64,000 nt of DNA from Psychrobacillus lasiicapitis. Its GTDB lineage: Bacteria > Bacillota > Bacilli > Bacillales_A > Planococcaceae. Location: NCBI RefSeq assembly GCF_006861795.1, contig NZ_VDGH01000003.1, forward strand, positions 1 to 64,000. Reading direction: 5' to 3'. Positions within the stretch are counted from its first letter, which is position 1. Each line of letters starts with the position of its first letter. Of this stretch, positions 43,001 through 51,363 are shown piece by piece. The translations under genes were made by a program, and so were the position numbers. A model generated the notes under the pieces. It was not told the DNA's origin. It saw nothing but the letters and a program-made list of their open reading frames with translations, and did no database searches.

Positions 43001-45399
43001 TCAGCTGCGAATGGTAATGAAATTTCTGAACCACCACCGTTGATGTGGATATATCCTAGAATTTCAGAACCGTTTGGTGCTGTAGCTTTAGAAGCAGTCA
43101 ACTTAACATTTAACACTTGCTCTCCATTTAAAGTGAATGTCGGTTTATCTACCGTTACTTTAGCGTCGCCAAATGTTTTGATAGTATCAACTGTTACTTC
43201 ATAATTTCCTCCCGTACCCTTCAAATCTTTTACTAGAATTTCTTTTGTAACGGAAAGGTTTTCATCTTTTAATGATTGCGGACCAAATGTAACTGTCCCT
43301 TTTAAGTTTTCAACGATAGCTCCACTACCATCTAGTACTGCTGTATCTACTGCATAAGCAAGTGCAGTCGGATGAGCTGCTGCATACGCATTTACACGTC
43401 CAGCACCTTGAGCGAATACATCGTATTTAGATTTGTTAAGCACTTTAGCGGTATTAGAAAGTGCCACTTTTACATCGAATGCATTCCAGTCTGGATTTGC
43501 TTGTTTTACAAGCGCTGCAATTCCAGCGATATGTGGTGTAGCCATCGATGTTCCTGTTTTGCGGTCATAAGCTTCGTTGTAAACAGCATCTGGGAAATCT
43601 GCTTTGTACATTGGAATGGTAGACATAATATTCGTTCCAGGTGCAGTTACATCTGGTTTGATATCAAAGTTTGGAGTGGATGGTCCACGTGAACTTGAAT
43701 CGTTTACCTCATCCCCAACAGTTGCTGCAGAGTGGAAATTACCAAAGGAAACTTTTCCTGTTCCTCCATTTAACGCTGCACGAATAGCATCTCCATCTGT
43801 TTGGGACATATCAAATGTTGGAATAAACGCAAAGGAATCACCTAGGAATGTACCTGAAGCGTTCGGTGCATTCGTTCCACCTGCGAAGTTATGGATTATC
43901 GTTGCAACTGCTCCATTTGCTTTCGCATATTCAATTTTATCCACAAATGCAATGCTACCACGAGAGATCAATGCAACTTTTCCATTTACATCGATTCCTT
44001 GGTAATCCTTTGCTTCTCCGTTTCCAGGAACTGCTACTAAGTCAAATTCACCTTGCAGTTGTGATGCTAAGTCTTGACCAAAAGTAGTGCCCATTAACTG
44101 TAATTGTTTAGTTAGATTGTAATCACCAACTGTAACTTTCACTTGTCCATCGTACATTGTTTCAGGGTTAGTCGTGTTTCCAACTGCGATCCCTAAACGT
44201 GCTGTACCTGGAGTTCCCATCGTCCCACGATTAGGGCCGTCATTACCAGTTGCGATTACTGAAATTGTTCCAGCCATCATTGCGTTGTTGATCGCAAATG
44301 ATCCGCTGTCAGTTTCTGTATTAGCACCGCCACCAAGTGATAGGTTAATAACATCCATCTCTTCAATAACAGCTGTGTCAATTGCTTTTACGATACCAGA
44401 AGTAGCTCCACTTCCATATGCTCCAAGCACACGATAAGCGTAAAGATCTACTTTTGGAGCGATCCCTTTAATGCCGTATTGATTTGCACCAATTGCAGCG
44501 ATAGTACCTGCAACATGTGTACCATGAGAAGTATAGAATGCACTTCCATTTGCATTAAATTCTGGCGTTCCAGCAGGTCGTTCTACTGGTGAAGTTTCTG
44601 ATGCGTCATTATCGGCACGTGGTCTTGTATAGGTAGAAGAATTCGGGATAAAGTTCTTTCCGCCTTTATAAATGCCTGCGAACTCTGGATGATCTGCATC
44701 GATTCCTGTATCAAGAACAGCCACTTTGATACCTTGTCCTTGTATTCCTTCATTCCAAAGTTGTTCAATTCCTAGGAATGATATGCTCGTATTCATTTTT
44801 GCATCTACGACTTTATCTTTGTTGATCGTAGAAGGTTTAGTCGGTTTCGTTTTTTGAGGTTCTGCCGAAGCATGAACGATTGTGTCCGGTTCTACTAAAG
44901 TCACTCCTGGAACATTTAGTAGTTTTGGAAGATCGCTCGCTTTTACAGTTGCTGCAAAACCGTTTAGTACTGTATCGAATGTATAGCCTTTTTTAATCGA
45001 GATATTTTTTACCGCTAATTCTTTTTGTACGGATATTTGTTGACTTTTTACTTTGCTTCTCACTTGGCTTTCTTGTGAGGCAGAGAATGATTTCCCCTTT
45101 AACTGGTTAATTCCCTTTTCAAGGGCAACTGGTTTTTCAGATAAATGTATGATTACCGCAACCTCTTGGTTACCTGTGAGACTCTGTAATTCTTTGTGTA
45201 GTTTAGGTGCTCCATCCAATAAATTTAATTGATCAGCGATTGCCGACTTTAGCTGCATCGTGCTTTCGCTTGGAATGTTTTGCTTAAATGGTTTTACAGC
45301 TGTGTTCGCAGAAGCTGTTATAGCTGGACTGAACATCGTAAAGACCATAGCTAGTACCATAAATAGGCTAAATAACTTATTTAATGTTTTTTTCTTCAA
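40045..45399 (-). CDS. giant secreted S8 (subtilisin-like) serine protease with PA insert and eight Big_2-type repeats
   Basis: 1784 residues from TTG 45399 (GGGGG eight bases upstream). Signal peptide about 1-32; an I9-type propeptide about 78-176 (VAVIIHLSEKPV); the catalytic domain from about 205 with Asp230 (VAVLDTGIDADHPEF), His292 (SHGTHVAGTIAA) and Ser618 (TGTSMATPHIAG); a protease-associated insert near 420-555 as in Vpr/C5a-peptidase types. Beta domains then lead to eight Ig-like Big_2 repeats of about 83 residues (LxLxxGKEAQLKITEVTT; KYGKNEVTVNVTV). The C-terminus is Pro-rich (ETLVPGPET, DTLIPGAGP) with no LPXTG or SLH, so anchoring is unclear. Probably digests outside proteins or trims the surface. 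Confidence 0.92.
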   Translation of the reverse strand: MKKKTLNKLFSLFMVLAMVFTMFSPAITASANTAVKPFKQNIPSESTMQLKSAIADQLNLLDGAPKLHKELQSLTGNQEVAVIIHLSEKPVALEKGINQLKGKSFSASQESQVRSKVKSQQISVQKELAVKNISIKKGYTFDTVLNGFAATVKASDLPKLLNVPGVTLVEPDTIVHASAEPQKTKPTKPSTINKDKVVDAKMNTSISFLGIEQLWNEGIQGQGIKVAVLDTGIDADHPEFAGIYKGGKNFIPNSSTYTRPRADNDASETSPVERPAGTPEFNANGSAFYTSHGTHVAGTIAAIGANQYGIKGIAPKVDLYAYRVLGAYGSGATSGIVKAIDTAVIEEMDVINLSLGGGANTETDSGSFAINNAMMAGTISVIATGNDGPNRGTMGTPGTARLGIAVGNTTNPETMYDGQVKVTVGDYNLTKQLQLMGTTFGQDLASQLQGEFDLVAVPGNGEAKDYQGIDVNGKVALISRGSIAFVDKIEYAKANGAVATIIHNFAGGTNAPNASGTFLGDSFAFIPTFDMSQTDGDAIRAALNGGTGKVSFGNFHSAATVGDEVNDSSSRGPSTPNFDIKPDVTAPGTNIMSTIPMYKADFPDAVYNEAYDRKTGTSMATPHIAGIAALVKQANPDWNAFDVKVALSNTAKVLNKSKYDVFAQGAGRVNAYAAAHPTALAYAVDTAVLDGSGAIVENLKGTVTFGPQSLKDENLSVTKEILVKDLKGTGGNYEVTVDTIKTFGDAKVTVDKPTFTLNGEQVLNVKLTASKATAPNGSEILGYIHINGGGSEISLPFAADFGGVATTEIRDMKISGTDLSFNGDGVKDSAVLSFTLTGDVTTNYIELWDIMNPEGGEYGDGYIGYLHAGSSLGKGSYTLNVAGQYKPWGSAPATTIPDGLYTIDFTALAASGVVSDYVGPVVVKTTKPAVTGSVKDGVATGKVTDKYIEYNEELYLYGLEYDLNDKLNASYIVNGDTANAVDFDLAQDGSFTFPVTAATNSVKVIIKDAAGNVGEALIYEKEEENAVVTLSVNPTSLDLKVGGTAQLAVTETSTPAEGTPTNTDVTAEATYVVADESIATVTNGLVTAVGKGSTTITITHGGNEVTVNVTVKDADVIVPGVTLTANKTQVDLQKGKEAQLKITEVTTTADGKTKKQDVTKAATYKVADTKVASVKDGLITAKNAGSTTITVKYGKNELTVNVTVTEPGVTLIANKTELDLLKGKEAQLKITEVTTTADGKSKKVDVTNSAKYSVADSKVASVKAGLVTAKNAGTTTITAKYGKNEVTVNVKVTESVVTLTANKTQIDLEAGKEFQLKITEETTTADGKTKKTDVTKAATYKAANTKVASVSNGLVTAIGAGDTTITAKYGKNEVTVNVTVTEPVVTLEVNKTELNLEPQKEAQLKITEVITSAGGKTKNTDVTSLATYKSANTKVATVSNGLVKAKAAGTTTITAKYGNKEVTVNVTVTEPEVSLSANTTEIALEPGKEAQLKITETTTGADGKTTQKNVTTAAKYKVADSKVASVTDGVVRAKAAGATTINVSYGKNNLTVNVTVTAPEVSLVVDNTQLDLEAGKEAQLKITEVTTANGKTTEKNVTTSATYKVANGQIASVTSGLVRARNAGTTTITVKYGKNEVPVNVTVYAAEVSLVADQTQIDLELGKEVLLNIKEVTTLNGTTTEKDVTTAATYKVGDTKVASVTNGLVRPKKAGSTAITVKYGKNELTVNLTVKEAALKSVVPNAETLVPGPETVTPDFDLKLPTPEYNVPNIDTLIPGAGPMPVAV
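40200..42310 (-). repeat. eight tandem Big_2-coding repeats of about 250 bp
   Basis: DNA repeats inside the protease gene. Neighbouring units share long near-identical stretches (for example the codons for KYGKNEVTVNVTV), so unit number may vary by recombination. The first unit (40-residue more divergent, GGTAQLAVTETS) is the oldest-looking. Confidence 0.85.
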
Positions 45400-45873
45400 T
45401 CATAATTCCCCCATTTCCCCGAATGATTACTCTTTAAAACTATAAGTTTGTCCAGCCTTATGCTAATGCTTTTTTATAATCATCGCTTCCTTTCTGTGAA
45501 AAATAATGAGCATTACATAGAAAGTAACCCCCATCATTTCATGCTGTTTTTAATGTATGTGATAATTCATGGTGCTATGACTTAAGACACGATTTTGTTC
45601 AATGCTGATTTTTTCTAGATGGAAGAGTGATGAGATAGGCTGAGGAGTAAGATAATAGATTTTTACTTTCTATTATTATAGTATAAATATTCTAAAAATT
45701 GAAACACCATTTTTATTCCTATTTTTGGATTTATTTTAGGATATTATTATTGTAGGTTCGTAAATTATGTCATTAGATTACAATATTCTACAGATATTGA
45801 TAAGTATAATGAGAATACAAGATGTGAGATTCGATTTAACTTTTTTTACAGTGACTGACACAAAGATAGAAAA
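45400..45873. other. intergenic region, no gene seen
   Basis: About 470 bp upstream of the S8 protease, AT-rich, no open frame or RNA motif. It should contain the protease promoter; I see no clear -35/-10 pair. Confidence 0.6.
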
Positions 45874-45916
45874 AAAGGTATCCGGTTCAATTTTCTTCTG
45901 AACCGGATACCCTTTT
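45874..45916 (-). terminator. terminator of the oppA gene
   Basis: Stem AAAAGGTATCCGGTTCA / TGAACCGGATACC-CTTTT around an 11-base loop, with A/T tracts on both sides, 12 bp past the oppA stop. Confidence 0.92.
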
Positions 45917-45927
45917 AACATTTTATT

Positions 45928-47643
45928 TTATTCTTTTCCAGAAATATAAGCCCATTTGTAGCTATAATCACCAGTGAATGGGTGTGCGACGATTCCATGT
46001 ACATAAGGTTTTTGTAGCGACATCGTTCCTGTTTGATATAAATTAACAATCGATGCCTCTTCTTCGACAACTACTTTTTCAGCTTCCGCTAACGCTGTCC
46101 AACGTGCGGCTGGATCTAGTGCAAGTTCACCTTTTGCTTTTTCAAGCAGTGCATCGAATTTTTCGTTAGAGAAGGACATATTATTTTGGGATGACTCCGA
46201 TTGGAATAAATCCAAGAATGTAACTGGGTCCTGGAAGTCAGGAGCCCATCCAGTGCTTTGGATATCGTAATCTTGAGCTGCATCTAAATCTAATTTAACA
46301 TTGAATGGAAGGTTCTTAATATTAAGCGTAAGCCCTTTAAGATTTGACTCAATCTGTGATTTTAAGTAAGCATCTAAGTTTTTAGAAAGCTCGGTATCAC
46401 CAGATATATACTCGAGTGTCACCTCTGTCAGACCTTCCTCTTTCAACCCTTCTTCCCATAATTTCGCGGCTTCTTCTGCATTGAATGGAAGCATATCACC
46501 GTTTACATCACGGAAGTCCTGTTTGTTTTCATCGAATGCAAACCCAGTTGGCACAAGGAAGTCTGCCTGAATAGAACCGTTTGCTAGAACAACATCCACC
46601 ATATCCTTCTTGTTGAAAGACATAGCAATTGCTTTTCGTAACTTCACATTGGAAAGCGGTGTCTTTTCACCATTTCGTTCTTGATTTAACTTCAAATAGT
46701 AGACGGTCGGTTTTAAAACTTGCTCTACTTCCACGTCATCCGCATACTGCATTGCAAATTCTCCAGATAGTCCAACTCGATCTTTTTCGCCATTATTATA
46801 CAGGTTAACAGCCGTACCTGGTTCTTTAATAACGTCAACATTGATCATATCAAGCTTCACTGTTTCTGCATCCCAATACTCTGGGTTCTTTTCCAAGGAC
46901 CAAGATAGACCTGTGCCATCCCAATTTTTAAGGATAAACGGTCCATTAGATATTAAACTTTCAGAGTTTGTAGCGAAGTTCTCTCCTTGCGCAGTTACAT
47001 ATGCTTCATTTTGTGGATAAAATGTCCCAAAAGCCATTAGAGAAATAAAATAAGGAACTGGACGTTCTAATGTCACAACTAACGTTTTGTCATCCTTCGC
47101 CTCTACCCCGAGCTCCGATTTATCCAGCTGGCCATTCGCAATTTCTGTCGCATTTTTAATAATACCTGTCATCATATAAGGTCCGTAAGTCGATCCGGTA
47201 GCCGGGTCAACCGCACGCTGCCACGCAAACACAAAGTCATGTGCAGTAACAGGTGTACCATCTGACCATTTAGCATCACGTAATTTAAATGTATAAGTTA
47301 TCCCATCTTCACTAACCTCAGGCTCGCTTTCAGCCATAGCAGGAACCGCTACATTTTCTTGGTCTAAACGGAACAACCCTTCCCCAATATTGTTTAATAC
47401 ATTGAAAGAAACAGCATCATCCGCAAGAACGGAGTCCACAGATGGAATTTCTGCTCTCTCTACTAAATTTAATACTTGTTCTTTATCGAGTTTGTCGCCT
47501 GTTGCCTTTTCTGTACCTTCTGCTTGATCCGCGTCATTTGTATCGTCAGAAGTGTCGGCGTTGTCCCCCTCGCCGCACGCCACTAAAAAGATACCTAGTA
47601 CCAAAATCATTCCTAAAAGCCAAAATAATTTGTTTTTCCTCAT
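45928..47643 (-). CDS. oppA: peptide ABC transporter substrate-binding lipoprotein (OppA/SBP family 5)
   Basis: About 571 residues from ATG 47643 (AAAGGGG seven bases upstream; the first ATG is too close). Lipoprotein signal with lipobox LVAC (Cys about 23). Family-5 signature GITYTFKLRDAKWSDGTPVT and AHDFVFAWQRAVDP near residues 105-135, with TGIIKNATEIANG, DWDGTGLSW-like and YYLKLNQERNGEKTPLSNV later. Binds oligopeptides outside and feeds an ABC permease. No permease genes sit beside it, so it relies on a transporter elsewhere. Monocistronic with a strong terminator. Confidence 0.93.
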   Translation of the reverse strand: MRKNKLFWLLGMILVLGIFLVACGEGDNADTSDDTNDADQAEGTEKATGDKLDKEQVLNLVERAEIPSVDSVLADDAVSFNVLNNIGEGLFRLDQENVAVPAMAESEPEVSEDGITYTFKLRDAKWSDGTPVTAHDFVFAWQRAVDPATGSTYGPYMMTGIIKNATEIANGQLDKSELGVEAKDDKTLVVTLERPVPYFISLMAFGTFYPQNEAYVTAQGENFATNSESLISNGPFILKNWDGTGLSWSLEKNPEYWDAETVKLDMINVDVIKEPGTAVNLYNNGEKDRVGLSGEFAMQYADDVEVEQVLKPTVYYLKLNQERNGEKTPLSNVKLRKAIAMSFNKKDMVDVVLANGSIQADFLVPTGFAFDENKQDFRDVNGDMLPFNAEEAAKLWEEGLKEEGLTEVTLEYISGDTELSKNLDAYLKSQIESNLKGLTLNIKNLPFNVKLDLDAAQDYDIQSTGWAPDFQDPVTFLDLFQSESSQNNMSFSNEKFDALLEKAKGELALDPAARWTALAEAEKVVVEEEASIVNLYQTGTMSLQKPYVHGIVAHPFTGDYSYKWAYISGKE

Positions 47644-47813
47644 AAACATACCCCTTTTTACTTTCTTGAAATAATGATTTCATATTCTATTATACATGAT
47701 TCTACTTGATTATCTTGTTTTATTTCAGAATAGTTGAAAAGTTGAGTGCGTTTACATAATTGTGTTCTTTATAAGAGAAAATACATAAGCTTTAATTTTA
47801 CAGGGACAAAAAT

Positions 47814-47841
47814 AGGGAGAAGTGCTAGAACACTCCTCCCT
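47814..47841 (-). terminator. terminator of the hyu operon
   Basis: Stem AGGGAG-A-AGTG / CACT-C-CTCCCT with a 6-base loop, then ATTTTTG on the minus strand, about 100 bp after the permease stop. Confidence 0.75.
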
Positions 47842-47937
47842 TTACGGAAATCTTGAATTTTTAATCTATAATTATAGCGCAAATATTATAAGTACAGAAT
47901 CTATATTTATTTATAGTCGAATTAAAGTATTATATTG

Positions 47938-49248
47938 TTATACGGTAAAACGGTCTGGTGCGACTTTCTTTTTAATCCTCATCGCTATAATGTAAACTGC
48001 TATCGACACTAATAATGATTGTACCGCTGGTAAACCCATCGGACTAATGTATTGTGTAATGTAGCCTACAATAATTCCCGCCACGACAGCAATTGTCGCC
48101 ATCCAATTCCATCCAGGTATGTCTTCCCACTGCTGGCGTCGAATGAAGAAAAAGTCACCCATCATTACTCCTGCAATGGCTGGATATAAAAGTGCAGTTA
48201 AATATAAGAAGTCTTCAAAATATTGTAAAATACCCATTAATGCAATAATGATGGCGATGATTGTCCCTATTAATGTAAGGAGCGCTCTCCCTTTACTCGA
48301 GTTAACGTTTAATACGTTTGCAAGTGCTAGACCCATACTATAATTATTTACAAGCTGAGAAGTCCAAGTAGCTAACCACAAGATTAGAAAACCCCATACT
48401 GGAAAACCAAGGTTCATCATTACATTTACAATGTCTGCATCCCCAACACCAACTGACATGATTGCTCCTACAATAAATAATGGAAAGCCGATAACTACAA
48501 TTCCACTCGGGATAATCCAATTGTCTCTCCATGTTGGTTTTGCATAACGTGTATAGTCAGATGCAATTACCCATTGGGAAACATTGACCCCAATCACTAA
48601 GCTAATCGCTGCAAAAATGGTCATGGTAGGTTCTGGATTCCATGATGTAATTGTTTCCCAACCTGTATTTTTCAATGCCAGATAAATACCACCAATTATC
48701 AATAACAAACCTGAAGGAACAGCAAGATAATCAGTCCATTTCATGGAGCCATAGCCTATAATGGATGGTAATGCGAAAAGAATCCCCGCAATCGTCGTAA
48801 TAACCGCCCAACCTATCCAGTTAGTTTCATAATCAATACCAAACATTGCGGACATCGCATTTCCCGCTACTGCTGTTTGGAGTGCCCACCATCCTAGTGA
48901 GACGATGAAAATCGTAAGACCCACAAGTACTTTGGCTTGAACAGATCCGAAGCTAGTTTTTGCAATTACGGAAGAAGATCGTCCAGTTTTTGCGCCAATA
49001 TATCCCTGTAAAGTGTTCCCAACCCATTGGAATACGAATAACGCAATGATAAGAATCAGCAATATTTTACTTAAACCAAAGCTTGCTGTGAGAGCTGCTC
49101 CTACCATTAATACAGGTATAGTAAATTCTAAGCCTCCAAATATCATTGCCGGAGTAATCCAATGCTGACGGTCTTTTTCTGGAATAGCAGATAAAGCAGG
49201 GTCATTTCCTAAAAAAGATGTTTTTTCTTCCGATTGATTATTGGCCAT
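47938..49248 (-). CDS. NCS1-family (cytosine/purine/hydantoin-type) permease
   Basis: 436 residues, about twelve membrane helices. The start PEKDRQHWITPAMIFGGLEF and the QGYIGAKTGRSSSVIAKTSFG stretch near 80-100 are CodB-like NCS1 features, as is GWWALQTAVAGNAMS near 120-134. NCS1 carriers import cytosine, purines, allantoin or hydantoins with H+ or Na+. Last gene of the XRE-hyuA-hyuB-cupin operon, so its substrate is probably the compound opened by HyuA/HyuB, such as a hydantoin or 5-oxoproline-like cyclic amide (inference). Confidence 0.9.
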   Translation of the reverse strand: MANNQSEEKTSFLGNDPALSAIPEKDRQHWITPAMIFGGLEFTIPVLMVGAALTASFGLSKILLILIIALFVFQWVGNTLQGYIGAKTGRSSSVIAKTSFGSVQAKVLVGLTIFIVSLGWWALQTAVAGNAMSAMFGIDYETNWIGWAVITTIAGILFALPSIIGYGSMKWTDYLAVPSGLLLIIGGIYLALKNTGWETITSWNPEPTMTIFAAISLVIGVNVSQWVIASDYTRYAKPTWRDNWIIPSGIVVIGFPLFIVGAIMSVGVGDADIVNVMMNLGFPVWGFLILWLATWTSQLVNNYSMGLALANVLNVNSSKGRALLTLIGTIIAIIIALMGILQYFEDFLYLTALLYPAIAGVMMGDFFFIRRQQWEDIPGWNWMATIAVVAGIIVGYITQYISPMGLPAVQSLLVSIAVYIIAMRIKKKVAPDRFTV

Positions 49249-49269
49249 TCATTCCACCCCTTATATATA

Positions 49270-49291
49270 AACGGAGGTATTTCTACCTCCG
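49270..49291 (-). promoter_or_regulatory. hairpin between cupin and permease genes (possible attenuator)
   Basis: Perfect stem AACGGAGGTA / TACCTCCGTT with a TTTC (minus: GAAA) tetraloop in the 47-bp gap. On the minus strand it is followed by TTATATATA rather than a clean U tract, so it may only partly stop transcription or protect mRNA. Confidence 0.55.
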
Positions 49292-49295
49292 TTTT

Positions 49296-49610
49296 TTATG
49301 CTTTAACTAATGCAAATACTAATTCAACTGGTTCATTTCCTTCATTTACACACCAATGTTGCTCACCAGCTGGTATAAAAGAGGCCTCTCCTGCACTAAT
49401 TTCATATGATTCTCCATTGGATTCTCCGCGAAGGGTACCTTTTAATAGGTAGGAATACTCTTGCTCTTCATGTGCATTGGTTCCTTCTGCTGGAAGGCGT
49501 TCTCCTGCTGGCACCGTTACATATCCAAATTTCACCTCTGCATGTGGATACTGATCGTGAAATAGGTTTTGAACAATATCATTTGTTACTTGTGGTGTTG
49601 TTTTTTTCAT
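49296..49610 (-). CDS. small cupin-domain protein
   Basis: 104-residue single cupin. Motif 1 GTNAHEEQEYSYLLKGTLRG (about 44-63) has His and Glu metal ligands, and motif 2 GEASFIPAGEQHWCVNEG (about 74-91) has the third His. It could be an isomerase, a hydantoin-pathway accessory or a small-molecule sensor. It lies between hyuB and the permease in one operon. A cupin is also fused to the pathway's XRE regulator; the two are not close relatives. Confidence 0.85.
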   Translation of the reverse strand: MKKTTPQVTNDIVQNLFHDQYPHAEVKFGYVTVPAGERLPAEGTNAHEEQEYSYLLKGTLRGESNGESYEISAGEASFIPAGEQHWCVNEGNEPVELVFALVKA

Positions 49611-49628
49611 ATTGTGATTCCCCTTTAC

Positions 49629-51362
49629 TTAATTTCTTCCAGCTAATTCTTTATATTCGAATGTATCTTTATTTACTTCAACTAAGAAATAGTCTCGAGC
49701 CTCTTCGACAGTGAAGTACCCATTTTTCACATCTTCTGCAACTTGTACAGCAGGACGTTCTAACGGATCACCATAGCCTCCGCCTGTTCCTGTCATTAGC
49801 TGAACTACATCATTTGTGTTTAGTTTGTATCTCGGGTAAACCCCATAAGGACCATCCACTTCTCCTGTCGATTTTTTTACATAGAATTCATTTGGAGACC
49901 CTTCATGGCCTTTATCAATTCCCCATGGCAAAAACTTATTCCGTCCAAAAGTTACAGTTACCGCTTGTCCATCTGAAAGAGCACGATAAGAACGAATAAC
50001 ACCTTTCCCACCGATAAATTTTCCTGCTCCGGCTCCATTTCCATCTTGTCGAAGACTATACTCGTCTAGTAGTACACCATATCTAGTTTCTGCAACCTCG
50101 ACTGGCACATTATATGTTTCTCCATCTGAGAAACAGAATTGGCCTGAAGCTCCGTCTTTGTCGATAGAGCCTCCCCAACCACCAACAGACGGCTCCACAA
50201 TAAGAAATGGTTCATTTGTATCTTGATGGTTACCAGACAATGTAACCGCACATACAGATAAAAATTGCCCTGCATTTAAGCGAGATGGGATATGTGGGGC
50301 CATCGCTTTCCAGACTAAATCTAAGCTTCCCAAAAGCGTTTCAAAATAATTGGAAACTGGTACCGGCCGTTCAGCAGACATAATAGATTTGGAATCTACT
50401 ATAATCTTTAGTGGACGGAACACACCATCGTTTACGTCTTGAGCAGGATTTGTAATTGCCAGAAAGATTGCACGCACCGCTGACACCAATCCTGTGTATG
50501 AACAGTTCATTGGGCCAGGAACTTGAGGTGAGCTCCCCCTAAAGTCACAAATAAACTCATCATCTGTGATGGTCACTTTTACTTTTATAGGGAAAGGACC
50601 ATTGCCAATACCATCTGTGTCGATAAAATCTTCCGCATAGAAATCACCCTTTGGAAGCTTCTTTAATTCTTGGCGAGAGATCAACTCTCCATGGTTTAAA
50701 TGATATTCAATAGCAGCTAAAATCGTTTCCATTGTATGTTTCTCGCATAATTCTTTTACGCGGCGCTCCCCTGTACGTAAAGCAGCAACCTGTGCAAACA
50801 TATCTCCAAGAGACAAGTCAGGGAAACGAACATTCGAGCGTATAATTTCTACAATTCCTTCATTCAATTTCCCTTCGTCATAGAGCTTTATGCAAGAAAA
50901 CTGAAGACCCTCTTGGAAAATATCTACTGAATCATTTGTAAATGAACCTGGATCTTTTCCTCCCACTTCTGTCCAATGGGCTTTGTTGGCAGAAAATGCT
51001 ATGAGCTCACCTTTATAAAAAATAGGCATAACTAGTCCAACATCTGATAGATGAGAACCCCCTCCTTGGTAAGGGTCATTAATAATAATGATGTCTCCTT
51101 CTTTTAACTTTTCACCAGGATATTTATTTAGCGTTTCTTTTACCATAAACGTTAACATTCCTATAAAACCTGTTACTCCGTTCCCTTGCGTCAATAAATT
51201 TCCATGTGCATCCGTCAAACCACTTGCATAGTCTAACACTTCATAAATAATCGGGCTCATCGAAGTACGCGCAAGGGCTACAAACATTTCATCTCCAGCT
51301 GATAAGAGAGAATCTTTCACAATCTCTAAAGTAAATGGATCGAGCTTAGTCATTGTAGTCAT
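49629..51362 (-). CDS. hyuB: hydantoinase B/oxoprolinase family protein (HyuB)
   Basis: 577 residues from ATG 51362 (AAGGAGGA upstream), two bases after the hyuA stop. Family stretches: LDPFTLEIVKDSLLSAGDEM at the N-terminus, GDIIIINDPYQGGGSHLSDV near 102-121, NVRFPDLSLGDMFAQVAA near 176-193, and SDGETYNVPVEVAETRYGV plus GKFIGGKGVIRSY towards the end. With HyuA it forms an ATP-dependent cyclic-amide hydrolase (N-methylhydantoinase, 5-oxoprolinase, caprolactamase or acetophenone carboxylase-like). Which substrate cannot be told from sequence; linked permease suggests an imported heterocycle. Confidence 0.93.
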   Translation of the reverse strand: MTTMTKLDPFTLEIVKDSLLSAGDEMFVALARTSMSPIIYEVLDYASGLTDAHGNLLTQGNGVTGFIGMLTFMVKETLNKYPGEKLKEGDIIIINDPYQGGGSHLSDVGLVMPIFYKGELIAFSANKAHWTEVGGKDPGSFTNDSVDIFQEGLQFSCIKLYDEGKLNEGIVEIIRSNVRFPDLSLGDMFAQVAALRTGERRVKELCEKHTMETILAAIEYHLNHGELISRQELKKLPKGDFYAEDFIDTDGIGNGPFPIKVKVTITDDEFICDFRGSSPQVPGPMNCSYTGLVSAVRAIFLAITNPAQDVNDGVFRPLKIIVDSKSIMSAERPVPVSNYFETLLGSLDLVWKAMAPHIPSRLNAGQFLSVCAVTLSGNHQDTNEPFLIVEPSVGGWGGSIDKDGASGQFCFSDGETYNVPVEVAETRYGVLLDEYSLRQDGNGAGAGKFIGGKGVIRSYRALSDGQAVTVTFGRNKFLPWGIDKGHEGSPNEFYVKKSTGEVDGPYGVYPRYKLNTNDVVQLMTGTGGGYGDPLERPAVQVAEDVKNGYFTVEEARDYFLVEVNKDTFEYKELAGRN

Positions 51363-51363
51363 C

